The position numbers and the translations under genes were made by a program. From Desulfatibacillum sp. (GTDB lineage Bacteria; Desulfobacterota; Desulfobacteria; Desulfobacterales; Desulfatibacillaceae): DNA of 64,000 nt. The notes under the pieces are model-generated. The model was given only the letters and a program-made list of their open reading frames with translations. It was not told where the DNA came from and did no database searches. Positions 7,261 through 16,636 of the stretch are shown here, piece by piece (the first letter of the stretch is position 1; each line of letters opens with the position of its first letter). The stretch is taken from the NCBI GenBank assembly GCA_016342355.1, contig JAEINP010000009.1:1-64000 (forward strand), written 5' to 3'.

Positions 7261-7353
7261 ATTGACCAATATTTTTTAACCATCTAATTTAACAGGATAT
7301 AAAAATATTTTGCTTTTACAGCTTCCCTGTGGCAATGCTCTGGAACACGCATA

Positions 7354-7376
7354 CTGTGCACAGGCCATGTACATGG
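7354..7376. promoter_or_regulatory. two adjacent perfect palindromes, possible operator
   Basis: CTGTGCACAG at 7354-7363 and CCATGTACATGG at 7365-7376 are both perfect palindromes, one base apart. They lie in the divergent gap about 95-115 bp upstream of the sigma-54-like promoter, a usual distance for an activator site. They also lie upstream of the regulator's own ATG. Confidence 0.45.
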
Positions 7377-7442
7377 AGTGTATTTGCTCCCAATCACTCG
7401 AACCCGACAGGTATTGATCCTGGATGTTCAAGGGGAAGTTGA

Positions 7443-8933
7443 ATGACGAAAGAAAACAACCTTACCGCCCAGGAGCGGGAATTCTTTGTACTGGTGCAGG
7501 AGGCTGCCTTTGCCAATCCCTTTGGAGAACAAAGACTTAGCCTGGATTCGCGGATTGCTTCCGGAGAGGAAGCCGCCTCGGGGAATCATCAGATAGAAAA
7601 AACCCTTCGGGTGCTGGAAAACCAGTTACAAGTCCTGAGCGACTCTAACAGGGATAATTTGAACGCGTTTACGGGGGAAGACAGGGACCTTTTGGAGTCG
7701 GTTTTCCTGTTTGATTTTTTCTACAGATTCCGCAAGAAATTCGACGATCATATCCGCGCCCAAATTGCAGCGGACGACAAGCCGGTCAAACTGCTCTTTG
7801 CGGGGGAGGCAATCGCCGGACTTCAGAACAGGGGCTTTGACATCCCGGGCATCACACATGCCATTGAAATGGGGTACCAGCTAAGGCGGGCATTTTATTT
7901 CATCAACCAAAGCCTTATCGGCCGCAGCCCCATTATGAAAGGACTCCGCCGCGATCTGTGGAATAATATTTTCACCCACAACCTTAATTTGTACGATACC
8001 TACCTGCGGGGCCGCATGGAGGATTTCTCCACCCTCTTATTGGGAGAAACCGGCACGGGAAAAGGCACTGTGGCGGGGGCTATCGGTCGGTCCGGGTATA
8101 TCCCGTTTAATATGAAAAAACGGATATTCACCGATAGTTTTACCAGTAATTTCAAGTCCATCAATCTTTCCCAATATGCCGAAAACCTCATTGAGTCGGA
8201 ACTGTTCGGACACAAAAAGGGGTCCTTTACAGGCGCGGTGGAAAACTACTCGGGGGCGTTGGAAAATTGCAGCCCCCACGGGTCCATCCTCCTGGATGAA
8301 ATCGGAGAAATCAGCAACCCCGTCCAGATCAAACTGCTTCAGGTGCTCCAGGAGCGCTTTTTCTACCCCGTGGGCAGCCACATCAAGGTGCCCTTCCATG
8401 GCCGGGTGATCGGCGCCACCAACCGAAAAATCGATGAACTCCGCACCAGCGGCCAGTTCCGGGACGATTTTTTCTACCGACTGTGCTCGGACGTGATAAC
8501 CGTCCCGCCCCTGCGCCAACGCATTAGGGAAGACTCGCGGGAACTGGACGACCTCCTTTCCCATATCGTGAGCAAAACCGTGGGCAAACCCTCCCCGGAA
8601 CTGGTGGACATGGTCAAGAAGGTCATAGACAAAAACCTGGGCAGGGAATATCCTTGGTACGGTAATGTGCGGGAGCTGGAGCAGTGTGTCCGCAGGGTGC
8701 TGTTAAAAAGGGATTACGGCGGAGACAAAAAATATGTGGCCCCGGACCTCCGCTCCAAGCTGGCGGCTACCCTGGAAAGCGGCGACATGCCCGCCCAAAA
8801 GCTCATGGCAGGCTATTGCAAACTCCTGTACCGCCGCCACGGCACCTTTGAGGAAGTGGCCCGCCGCACATGTCTGGACCGGAGAACCGTCACCAAGTAC
8901 ATCAGCGAGTGGGACGACCAAGAGCACGATTGA
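7443..8933 (+). CDS. sigma-54-dependent transcriptional activator
   Basis: A 496-residue enhancer-binding protein. Residues 1-190 are an unrecognised helical region, not a receiver, PAS or GAF domain by eye. The AAA+ domain follows: Walker A GETGTGKG 201-208, sigma-54 contact loop GSFTGA 260-265 (normally GAFTGA), and Walker B LLDEIGEI 283-290. The C-terminus has a Fis-type helix-turn-helix (FEEVARRTCLDRRTVTKYI). The ATG is preceded by AAGGGGAAG. Its divergent position suggests it controls the fatty-acid cluster, probably through the paired palindromes in the gap. With no phosphorylation domain, it may sense a ligand or a partner protein. Confidence 0.88.
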   Translation: MTKENNLTAQEREFFVLVQEAAFANPFGEQRLSLDSRIASGEEAASGNHQIEKTLRVLENQLQVLSDSNRDNLNAFTGEDRDLLESVFLFDFFYRFRKKFDDHIRAQIAADDKPVKLLFAGEAIAGLQNRGFDIPGITHAIEMGYQLRRAFYFINQSLIGRSPIMKGLRRDLWNNIFTHNLNLYDTYLRGRMEDFSTLLLGETGTGKGTVAGAIGRSGYIPFNMKKRIFTDSFTSNFKSINLSQYAENLIESELFGHKKGSFTGAVENYSGALENCSPHGSILLDEIGEISNPVQIKLLQVLQERFFYPVGSHIKVPFHGRVIGATNRKIDELRTSGQFRDDFFYRLCSDVITVPPLRQRIREDSRELDDLLSHIVSKTVGKPSPELVDMVKKVIDKNLGREYPWYGNVRELEQCVRRVLLKRDYGGDKKYVAPDLRSKLAATLESGDMPAQKLMAGYCKLLYRRHGTFEEVARRTCLDRRTVTKYISEWDDQEHD

Positions 8934-8963
8934 TCCCGCTACCGTAAAACATGGAGTTTTCTT

Positions 8964-9815
8964 TTGAAATTTTATACGGATTGTTACGCCTGTTTTGTTC
9001 GCCAGACCATCAACGCCGCCCGTCATGCCGGTTGCGGCGAGGAACTCCAGCACACCCTCATCAACAAGGTCCTGGGTCTGCTTCAAAGTCTTGAACCCGG
9101 AATTACGCCCCCGGAAGTAGCCCGAAAGGTTCACGGCCTGATCCGCCAATTCAGCAATAATCCGGATCCCTACAAACAGGCCAAAACCCAATGCACCCAG
9201 GCCGCCCTGGCCCTGTATGACGACATGAAGGCCCTCATCCAAAAAAGCCCGGACCCTCTGGGCACGGCCCTGCGTTTGAGCATTGCCGGTAATATCATTG
9301 ACCTTGGAATATCGGACGAACACGAAGACCTGTGGCATACCGTGGACCGGGTATTGGTCCAGGACTATGCCGTGGATCATGAGGCCATCCTGCGCCAGGC
9401 CTTGGAAAAGGCGGACCATGTCCTGTATCTGGGGGATAACGCCGGAGAAACCGTGTTTGACCGACTGCTCATTGAAGTCCTGGATAAACCCGTAATCTAC
9501 GCGGTGCGGGGTATGCCCATCCTCAACGATGCGGTTATGGAAGACGCCCTGGAAGCAGGCCTGGACAAGGTGGCGACCCTGATAGACAACGGCGCGGACG
9601 CCCCCGGCACCATCCTGTCCCTGTGTAAGCCGGAATTCGTGGAGATTTACAACGCCGCTCCCGTGATCATCGCAAAAGGCCAGGGCAACTACGAAACCCT
9701 GAACGACGCAGGCCCCAAGGTGTTTTGCCTGTTGCAGGTCAAGTGCCCGGTCATTGAACGGGATATGGGCGCGTCCATGGGCGGGATTATTCTGCGGCAG
9801 AGTTCACCCCAATAA
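8964..9815 (+). CDS. DUF89/ARMT1-like metal-dependent phosphatase
   Basis: A 283-residue protein of the DUF89 family, whose members act as damage-control phosphatases on small sugar phosphates and related metabolites. The family signature is DNAGETVFDRLL near residue 157, where Asp and Asn bind the metal. The N-terminal CYACFVRQT is typical of the archaeal AF1104-like subgroup. The start is a TTG with GGAG 8 nt upstream. No in-frame ATG lies nearby that would keep CYACF. It follows the sigma-54 regulator by 30 bp and may be co-transcribed. The physiological substrate is unknown. Confidence 0.8.
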   Translation: MKFYTDCYACFVRQTINAARHAGCGEELQHTLINKVLGLLQSLEPGITPPEVARKVHGLIRQFSNNPDPYKQAKTQCTQAALALYDDMKALIQKSPDPLGTALRLSIAGNIIDLGISDEHEDLWHTVDRVLVQDYAVDHEAILRQALEKADHVLYLGDNAGETVFDRLLIEVLDKPVIYAVRGMPILNDAVMEDALEAGLDKVATLIDNGADAPGTILSLCKPEFVEIYNAAPVIIAKGQGNYETLNDAGPKVFCLLQVKCPVIERDMGASMGGIILRQSSPQ

Positions 9816-9823
9816 GCCTTTCC

Positions 9824-10723
9824 CTATCCCGCCGGACAACGTTCCCTGATAAAATCCCCCCCCTTGCCAAGGAGGTTGCGAATCCTGCCGGAAAACGGGG
9901 CCAGGGCCTGGAGCACATGGACAGGGCTTCGGTACGGCTTGTAGGTCACGTCCAACCCGGATTGCCGCGCTTTTTCCACCAATAAATCCGACTGCCTACG
10001 CAGGGGCTCGTTCTTTCCCACCGCTACAAACAGGGGGGGCAGGCCGGAAAGATCCCCGAAAACAGGCGAGATGAACGGATGGGCGGGATCGCTGGAGCCC
10101 ACATACATCTCGGCCATAAAATCCGAAAACCAATCCGCAACATCGGTCCGTTTGTATAGGGGCACGGAAAAACGCAGGTCGCTGCAACTCAAATCCACCC
10201 ACGGGCTCATGAGATAGGCGCAGGAAGGCAGGGGTTGGCCCATGGCCTTCAGGGCCAGCAGCAATGCCACGGTCAGGCCGCCTCCGGCGGAATCTCCTGA
10301 CAGGGCGATCCGGCTGGGGTCAATCCCTTCGTCCAGCAGAGAAAGATAGGCCTTGTAGGCATCCTCCAGGGCTGCAGGAAAAGGATGTTCCGGGGACCTG
10401 CGGTAATGGGGCACAATGGAATCAGCCCGGGCAATGCAGGCCAAGTGGGCGGCCAGGGACTTGTGGGTGCGTTGGGACCCCACCATGTACCCGCCGCCAT
10501 GTAAATATAGAATCATCCGCCCGGCGCTGTCCTGGTGTCCGGTAATCCGTTTGCACGGCACACCGCTACGGACTGTGCTGGTTACCAGGGTCCCTCGGGG
10601 TACGCCAAATAACGCGCTGCCCCCGTCCAGGGCGGCCCTATGCAGGGTAATATTTATGGGATGATTGCTCAATATGGCCCGGCACAAAGGCCCGGGTTTT
10701 CCATGGATGGGATGTTCGCGCAT
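9824..10723 (-). CDS. alpha/beta hydrolase, HSL-type esterase
   Basis: A 299-residue esterase of the hormone-sensitive lipase group. The oxyanion motif HGGG is at 75-78, the nucleophile Ser145 sits in GDSAGG, the acid is probably in the VAVGKNEPLR region, and a C-terminal His lies in SPVHVLQ. It would cleave short acyl esters in the cytoplasm, as no signal peptide is visible. The ATG follows GGAGG. It sits 98 bp after the Ste24-like protease gene on the same strand and converges with the DUF89 gene 8 bp away. Substrate unknown. Confidence 0.82.
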   Translation of the reverse strand: MREHPIHGKPGPLCRAILSNHPINITLHRAALDGGSALFGVPRGTLVTSTVRSGVPCKRITGHQDSAGRMILYLHGGGYMVGSQRTHKSLAAHLACIARADSIVPHYRRSPEHPFPAALEDAYKAYLSLLDEGIDPSRIALSGDSAGGGLTVALLLALKAMGQPLPSCAYLMSPWVDLSCSDLRFSVPLYKRTDVADWFSDFMAEMYVGSSDPAHPFISPVFGDLSGLPPLFVAVGKNEPLRRQSDLLVEKARQSGLDVTYKPYRSPVHVLQALAPFSGRIRNLLGKGGDFIRERCPAG

Positions 10724-10821
10724 ATTTCCTCCGAGTCAAACAGGCAAGGCTCCGATGTCCGAAACGACCTACCCATAACACAACGAAGGCGCTAACGCAA
10801 CGCGTCATTTCATCGAACGGG

Positions 10822-12063
10822 TTAATCTTTTCCCACCCGCTCAATAGCCCGAATCCTGTCCAATACCGGGGGGTGGGAGTAATTGAGAAATACATAAAAA
10901 GGATGGGGCCACAGATTGCTCAGGTTATCGCGGGAGAGTTTTTTCAGGGCGTCCACCATGGCCCGGGGATTTCCGGTGGTGGTGACGGCGAAACGGTCGG
11001 CCTCGTACTCATTTTTCCGGGAAAGCATGCTCAAACCAATCCCCAGGACGGTTTCCACCGGCGTGTACAACAGCCCGAAAAACAACAACCCTGCGTAAAC
11101 CGAAGCCTGCTCCATAAAAAAGGCGTCAAAAAGCCCCTGACGCGAAATAAACAGGGAAAGCAAAAAGAACATAAAACCCAAATGCAAAATGCTGATGCCC
11201 ATGTTCACAATAATATGCTTTTTCTTGTAATGTCCCACCTCGTGGGCCACCACGGCCACCAGTTCCTCGATGGTATGTTTTTCAATGAGGGTGTCAAACA
11301 GGGCGATGCGACGGCGTTTGCCGAATCCTGCAAAAAAAGCGTTGGACTTGGCCGAGCGTTTGGATCCGTCCATCATGAACAGGTTGTCCAGGGGAAAATC
11401 CACGCTCCTGGTATAGCCAAGCACGGCTTCTTTGATTTCCTCGTTTTCCAGGGGCAGGAATTTGTTGAACAGGGGCATAATCCATGTGGGCGCGACCATT
11501 TGGATCAGCAGGATAAACACGGTGACGCCCATCCAGCAGTATATCCAGGCATGGGGACCGGCCTGTCCCAGGAAAAACAATATGCCGCCGATGATGGGGC
11601 CTCCCAGGACCACTGCCAGGGCCAACATTTTTATCCGGTCCAGGATATAGGTCTTAAGGGTGGTCTTATTGAACCCGAACCGTTCCTCGATCACAAAGGT
11701 GGAATAGAGGGAAAATCCTGTGGAGAGAAAATTGCTCAATATCGCCAGGATGGCGTAAAAAACCAGACCAGTGAAAACAGATCCCCAGCCCAGGGACCGG
11801 GCCAGGCGGTCGGTGTAATCAAATCCCCCTGCAAACCAGAAGACAAGCATTGCCGCCAGAAACACCGTGGACGCTACCAGACCCAGGCGGGTGGTGGCCG
11901 CCAGGTATTGCTGGGACGCGGCGTACCGTTCCTTGTCCCAGACGTTGGCGAATTCCTCGGGCAACTCGTCCCGGATGTTTTTCAGGTTCAGGACATCGGC
12001 TGCCGTGCCCAACACATAGTCCAGCAGCAAAAAAGCCAGAATGATCCAAGCGTAAGAATTCAA
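10822..12063 (-). CDS. M48 family membrane metalloprotease (Ste24-like)
   Basis: A 413-residue integral membrane zinc protease resembling CAAX prenyl protease 1. It has several hydrophobic segments before the catalytic domain. HEVGH at 274-278 holds the two zinc His and the catalytic Glu, and NEYEADRF supplies the third zinc ligand. Bacterial members are thought to act in membrane protein quality control. The start is TTG, preceded by AGAGGAA. The next in-frame ATG would remove part of the family's N-terminus. The gene lies 39 bp after hypE, so it may be read with the hyp operon, without a known functional link. Confidence 0.82.
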   Translation of the reverse strand: MNSYAWIILAFLLLDYVLGTAADVLNLKNIRDELPEEFANVWDKERYAASQQYLAATTRLGLVASTVFLAAMLVFWFAGGFDYTDRLARSLGWGSVFTGLVFYAILAILSNFLSTGFSLYSTFVIEERFGFNKTTLKTYILDRIKMLALAVVLGGPIIGGILFFLGQAGPHAWIYCWMGVTVFILLIQMVAPTWIMPLFNKFLPLENEEIKEAVLGYTRSVDFPLDNLFMMDGSKRSAKSNAFFAGFGKRRRIALFDTLIEKHTIEELVAVVAHEVGHYKKKHIIVNMGISILHLGFMFFLLSLFISRQGLFDAFFMEQASVYAGLLFFGLLYTPVETVLGIGLSMLSRKNEYEADRFAVTTTGNPRAMVDALKKLSRDNLSNLWPHPFYVFLNYSHPPVLDRIRAIERVGKD

Positions 12064-12102
12064 CGGGTTCCTCTTTCAAAAAAAACACCCAAACCGCACG
12101 TG

Positions 12103-13113
12103 CTAACAGATCCGGGGCAATTGCTCGCCGGTAAGCATGTCCACAATACGGGCGCCGCCAATGGCGGTTTTCATAACCACTGTGCCTGGATGCTCCGAAA
12201 CCACCTCGCCGATAATGCACGCGTTCTCGCCATGGGCATCCTTGCGGCATGCTTCCAGGGCTGCTTGGGCCTGATCCGGGGGCACGATTGCCAGGAGTTT
12301 GCCCTCGTTGGCCACATACAGGGGGTCCAGGCCCAGAAGGTCGCAAAGCCCCATGACGGCCTGGCTTACCGGTATGGCCTGCTCAATGAGTTTCATGCCC
12401 ACCATGGATTTTTGGGCGATTTCGCATAAAGTAGTGCCTACCCCGCCCCGGGTGGGGTCCCTCAGCACATGCATGTCGGGAGCTGCCCGGAACATGGCTG
12501 CCGTCATTTTGTTGAGGGCTGCCGAGTCGCTTTGGATGGGAGTGTCAAACTCCAGGTTTTCCCGCAGGGTGAGAATGGTGACTCCGTGGTCGGCGATGTT
12601 GCCGCTGAGGATGATTTGATCCCCCGGTTTGGCCAGGGAGGAACTCACTTCAATGCCCTCGGGAATAAACCCAAAGCCCGAGGTGTTGATGAATATCTTG
12701 TCGCAGGCCCCCTTGGGCACCACCTTGGTGTCTCCGGTGACGATTTTCACCCCGGCCGCAGCCGCAGCCTTTGCCATGGTGGAAACGATTTCCTTGAGCT
12801 TATTGATGGAAAAGCCTTCCTCAATAATCAGGCCCACGCTCAGGTACTGGGGCACGCCGCCGCACATGGCTATGTCGTTGACCGTGCCATGGACTGCCAA
12901 GTCGCCTATGTTTCCCCCGGGAAAAAAAATGGGGTCCACCACAAAGGTGTCCGTGGAAAATGCCAACCGGCCCTTATTGACGGAAATCACTGCTCCGTCA
13001 TCCTGGGCGTTTAAGAAGGAGTTATCAAAAGCGGGAACTATAATCCGGCTTACCAGTTCGTTGGAAAGCTTACCTCCGCTGCCGTGATCCAGGAGAATGC
13101 TTTGGTCAGTCAT
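12103..13113 (-). CDS. hypE: hydrogenase maturation protein HypE
   Basis: A 336-residue AIR-synthase-fold protein that dehydrates a carbamoyl group on its C-terminal Cys to a thiocyanate for the NiFe cyanide ligand. The sequence ends in PRIC, the diagnostic carrier Cys. The N-terminus DHGSGGKLSNELV is typical of HypE. The start ATG at 13113 has AAAGGGA upstream; a longer reading from 13137 adds eight residues without support. It is the last hyp gene of the block hypC-F-D-E and would work with HypF, encoded upstream. Confidence 0.93.
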   Translation of the reverse strand: MTDQSILLDHGSGGKLSNELVSRIIVPAFDNSFLNAQDDGAVISVNKGRLAFSTDTFVVDPIFFPGGNIGDLAVHGTVNDIAMCGGVPQYLSVGLIIEEGFSINKLKEIVSTMAKAAAAAGVKIVTGDTKVVPKGACDKIFINTSGFGFIPEGIEVSSSLAKPGDQIILSGNIADHGVTILTLRENLEFDTPIQSDSAALNKMTAAMFRAAPDMHVLRDPTRGGVGTTLCEIAQKSMVGMKLIEQAIPVSQAVMGLCDLLGLDPLYVANEGKLLAIVPPDQAQAALEACRKDAHGENACIIGEVVSEHPGTVVMKTAIGGARIVDMLTGEQLPRIC

Positions 13114-13188
13114 GCGTCCCTTTCTATGGGCGAACATAGTTGGTTAATCTTGTCTTTGGTCACAGAATAAAACATGCTGTCCGCACGA

Positions 13189-14292
13189 TCAATATATCTT
13201 GGTCGAGGCTCCATGGTACCTGTAATAAGCTGCGCAGGTGCCTTCCGAGGATACCATACAGGGGCCCAGAGGGTCCGTGGGGGTGCATTCAATCTTGTAC
13301 TTGGGACACTCTAAAGGAATTTTCTTGCCTGTAAGAATGGCGCCACAGATACACCCCTTGAAAGCTGCAGTACGCGCCGCGGGCAGTTCAAAGGCCTTGG
13401 AGGCGTCAAAACGTTCATATTCTTCCCGGATGGACAGGCCGCTTTCGGGAATAACGCCCAGGCCCCTCCATGTGGCGTCCACGCATTCAAACACCTGGCC
13501 CATGACATCCCGGGCCTTTAGGTTGCCCTCGGGCGAAACAGCCCTGGCGTAGGTATTTTCTAAACGCGATTCCCCTGCTTCCTTTTGCTGGACCAGGGTG
13601 AGGATGGAGGACAGGATATCGTTGGGTTCAAACCCGGCTATGGCGCAGGGTATATTGAATTTTTCCACAAGGGGAAGATAGGCGTTGGCGCCAATGATAA
13701 CAGACACATGCCCGGGCATCATAAAGCCGTCGGTTATATTGTCCATGGACATAAGGGCGTCCAGGGCCGGAGGCACGGTCTTATGGGCCGAGTAAACGTA
13801 AAAATTCTTCAGACCTTGTTTGTCCGCCTCCAGGATGCAGGCCCCCACGGTGGGGGCGGTGGTTTCGAACCCCACCCCGCAGAACACGATTTTTTTCTTG
13901 GGATTATTGGCAGCCAAGGACAGGGCGTCAAAGGCGGAATAAACCACCTTGACCTTGCGCCCCTGAGCCCGTTGCTTCTGGAGGGAAGACTGGGTGCCTG
14001 GCACCCGCAGCAAATCCCCGAAGGTAGCCAGGATAACACTCTTCTGCCTGGAAAGCTGGATGAAGTCGTCTATCTCTTTCTGGTCCGTGACGCACACAGG
14101 GCATCCCGGCCCTGAAACCAACGTAATGTTCTCGGGCAGCATATCGCGGATACCATTGCGAAAAATGGATACCGTATGGGTGCCGCAAACCTCCATGATG
14201 CGCATGGGGCCTTGACAGGAATCCGCAATGAGACCGGACAAGGTTTTAGCCATCTCAGGATCCCTAAACGAATCCAGGTTTTGGTAAGACAT
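13189..14292 (-). CDS. hypD: hydrogenase maturation protein HypD
   Basis: A 367-residue iron-sulfur scaffold on which the Fe(CN)2CO group is assembled together with HypC. Conserved stretches include MEVCGTHTVSIFRNG, GPGCPVCVT and a Cys-rich C-terminal region that binds a 4Fe-4S cluster (GCICGAI, LECPKYKIEC, STEGTCAAYY-like end). Length is normal. The ATG follows a GGGGGAA stretch. It lies 49 bp after hypF and 75 bp before hypE. No NiFe hydrogenase structural gene or hypA/hypB is in the window, so the client enzyme is encoded elsewhere. Confidence 0.93.
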   Translation of the reverse strand: MSYQNLDSFRDPEMAKTLSGLIADSCQGPMRIMEVCGTHTVSIFRNGIRDMLPENITLVSGPGCPVCVTDQKEIDDFIQLSRQKSVILATFGDLLRVPGTQSSLQKQRAQGRKVKVVYSAFDALSLAANNPKKKIVFCGVGFETTAPTVGACILEADKQGLKNFYVYSAHKTVPPALDALMSMDNITDGFMMPGHVSVIIGANAYLPLVEKFNIPCAIAGFEPNDILSSILTLVQQKEAGESRLENTYARAVSPEGNLKARDVMGQVFECVDATWRGLGVIPESGLSIREEYERFDASKAFELPAARTAAFKGCICGAILTGKKIPLECPKYKIECTPTDPLGPCMVSSEGTCAAYYRYHGASTKIY

Positions 14293-14341
14293 GGTTCCCC
14301 CTTATTAGAATTGCCCGCCTGAGTAATGCCAAGCCTGCCGG

Positions 14342-16618
14342 TTATTGATCCATGGAAGCCGCAGCAACCATGGCCTGTCCCAGACTAAGGCCTCCGTCGT
14401 TTGTGGGGCAAATTTTATGAGTGATGACTTCAAAGCCCCTGCCTTCCAATTCCCTGGTCAGCCCTGTCAGCAACAGAACGTTCTGGAAGGAGCCTCCGGA
14501 AAGGGCCACCCGGTTCAACCGGGTTTTTGTTCTCAGAACCTGGCACACATGGACAAAGACCTGGACCAAGGTGGCATGAAATCGTCCTGCCACTTCGGAA
14601 ACCGGCCTGCCCTGCTCCACATCCCTTGCCACCCCGCGAATGATGGGGGCTGTCAATAATACCATGGGATCCTCCCCCTCCAACGCCCACTCATAGGGTC
14701 TGTCCTCCCCGGGGTCGGCAGCCATCTCCAATTCCATGGCAGCCTGTCCGTCGTAAGAGGCGACATTTCGCAAACCGGCAATGGCGGCTACTGCGTCAAA
14801 AAGCCTTCCGGTGCTGGATGTGGGGGGCGCGTTGATGCTCCGGGTGATCATTTGGTCGATAGTTTGGATCCCGGCATAATCTACAGTATCCACTAAAGGG
14901 AGCTTTATGTCCAGAAAAGCCTTGCCAAAGGCATTTTTCAGGTGGCTGATGGCCATGCGCCAGGGCTCCCTCACCGCCATGTTCCCCCCGGGCATGGCCA
15001 CGTAGGAAAAATGTGCGGCCCGCGTAAAATCCCGCATTCCGCAAATCAATACCTCACCGCCCCATATGGCCCTGTCCGTGCCCAGGCCGGTGCCGTCCAG
15101 AGCCAGGCCAATAACCTCGCCTTCCACCTGATTTTCAGCCATACAGGACACAATATGGGCGTGATGGTGCTGGACCGCCACCTTGGGCAGGTCAAGTTCC
15201 TTGGCAAAGACCGTGCTCAAATAGTCCGGGTGCAGGTCATGGGCCACCACCCGGGGTTTGATATCCAGGATCCGTTGCAAATGGTTGATAGTCAGGCGGA
15301 AAAAATCCAGGGTCTCCAGATTTTCCAGGTCCCCGATGTGTTGGCTCACAAAAGCCTGATCCCCCCTGGTGAGGCAAACGGTATTTTTCAGCAAAGCCCC
15401 ACAGGCCAAAATCGGCGGCGCTTTGGCTTTCAGGAAAACCGGCACAGGAACATAACCCCTGCTGCGGCGCATGAATCGGGTGTCCCCTGCACTGTGGCGC
15501 ACGATGGAATCGTCGCTCCTCAGGTAGATATCCCGGTTATGGACCAGGAAAAAGTCCGCAATATGGCCCAGCCGGGCAAAGGCGTCCTGGTTGTCGATGC
15601 AAATGGGCTCATCGCTCAGGTTACCGGAGGTCATGACCAGGGCCTTTGGACTGTGTTCCATGAGTACGTAATGCAGGGGCGTGTAAGGCAGCATGAGGCC
15701 AATGTAACGATTATTTGGGGCCGTTTCCGGGGCCAGGGCTTCAGGCAACCGTTTTCGCAACAACACGATGGGACGGCGAAACCCGGTCAGCAGGGCTTCT
15801 TCTTCCGGGCTGATTTTCGCCAGTTCCCGGGCAGCGTCCATATCCGGGACCATGACGGCCAGGGGTTTTTCCTCCCGATGCTTGCGTCGCCGCAGCAGGC
15901 TTACGGCCCGGGAGTTGTTGGCGTCCGCCGCCAGGTGAAAGCCGCCCAACCCCTTGATGGCCGCAATATGCCCCTGCTTCAAAAGCTCCCCTGTATGGGC
16001 CAAAGGATCCGGATGGAAAATTGCGTTGCCCTGGTTATCCAGCAACTGCACTTGGGGACCACACACAGGGCAGGCATTGGGCTGGGCATGAAAGCGCCTG
16101 TCCGCCGGGCGTTCATATTCCCCCTGGCATTGGGGACACATGGTAAAACCGGCCATGCTGGTTTTGGGCCGGTCATAGGGGATGTCGTTGATGATGGTAT
16201 AACGCGGGCCGCAATTGGTGCAATTGATGAACGGATATCTATATCGCCGGTCCCGGGGGTCAAAAAGCTCTTTAAGGCAGTCCAGGCAGACGGAGACATC
16301 GGGAGAAATAAGGGTGGCCCGGGCTGGACCCGCCTCACTTTTTATAATGGAAAATTGTTTAAAGCCCTTGGGGACCGTGTCCGTGGCTTCCACATAGGTG
16401 ATGATAGCCAGGACAGGCGGCTTGGTTTGCAGGTCATGGAGAAAGGCGTCCAGGTTTTCGGACAGGCCTTCCAGGAAGATATACACCCCTGTGGAGGTAT
16501 TGGAGACCTCCCCGGCCAAGCCGAAATGCTCAGCCAGTTGGTAGATAAAGGGGCGAAAGCCAATACCCTGGACAATGCCGCCTACGGCGATTTCTTTGGC
16601 TACTACGGTTTTGGCCAT
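14342..16618 (-). CDS. hypF: carbamoyltransferase HypF
   Basis: A 758-residue multidomain protein that makes carbamoyl adenylate from carbamoyl phosphate and passes the group to HypE. Visible in order are an N-terminal acylphosphatase domain (about 1-92, GIVQGIGFRPFIYQLA), two zinc-finger motifs (CLDCLKEL...CTNCG and CPQCQ...CPVCG, about 105-180), a YrdC-like domain (KGLGGFHLAADA), and a Kae1-like C-terminal domain with HHHAHIVSCMAE. Length and order are complete. It follows hypC by 18 bp. Confidence 0.94.
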   Translation of the reverse strand: MAKTVVAKEIAVGGIVQGIGFRPFIYQLAEHFGLAGEVSNTSTGVYIFLEGLSENLDAFLHDLQTKPPVLAIITYVEATDTVPKGFKQFSIIKSEAGPARATLISPDVSVCLDCLKELFDPRDRRYRYPFINCTNCGPRYTIINDIPYDRPKTSMAGFTMCPQCQGEYERPADRRFHAQPNACPVCGPQVQLLDNQGNAIFHPDPLAHTGELLKQGHIAAIKGLGGFHLAADANNSRAVSLLRRRKHREEKPLAVMVPDMDAARELAKISPEEEALLTGFRRPIVLLRKRLPEALAPETAPNNRYIGLMLPYTPLHYVLMEHSPKALVMTSGNLSDEPICIDNQDAFARLGHIADFFLVHNRDIYLRSDDSIVRHSAGDTRFMRRSRGYVPVPVFLKAKAPPILACGALLKNTVCLTRGDQAFVSQHIGDLENLETLDFFRLTINHLQRILDIKPRVVAHDLHPDYLSTVFAKELDLPKVAVQHHHAHIVSCMAENQVEGEVIGLALDGTGLGTDRAIWGGEVLICGMRDFTRAAHFSYVAMPGGNMAVREPWRMAISHLKNAFGKAFLDIKLPLVDTVDYAGIQTIDQMITRSINAPPTSSTGRLFDAVAAIAGLRNVASYDGQAAMELEMAADPGEDRPYEWALEGEDPMVLLTAPIIRGVARDVEQGRPVSEVAGRFHATLVQVFVHVCQVLRTKTRLNRVALSGGSFQNVLLLTGLTRELEGRGFEVITHKICPTNDGGLSLGQAMVAAASMDQ

Positions 16619-16636
16619 GCAAAACCTGTCGGGAGA

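Noticed and set aside
7366-7385. sigma-54 promoter for the activator gene (GGAGTGTATTTGC)
   Set aside because: The GG to GC spacing is 9 nt, one short of the required 10.
10873-12429. 518-residue plus-strand frame
   Set aside because: Antisense shadow of the M48 protease and hypE, both supported by catalytic motifs.
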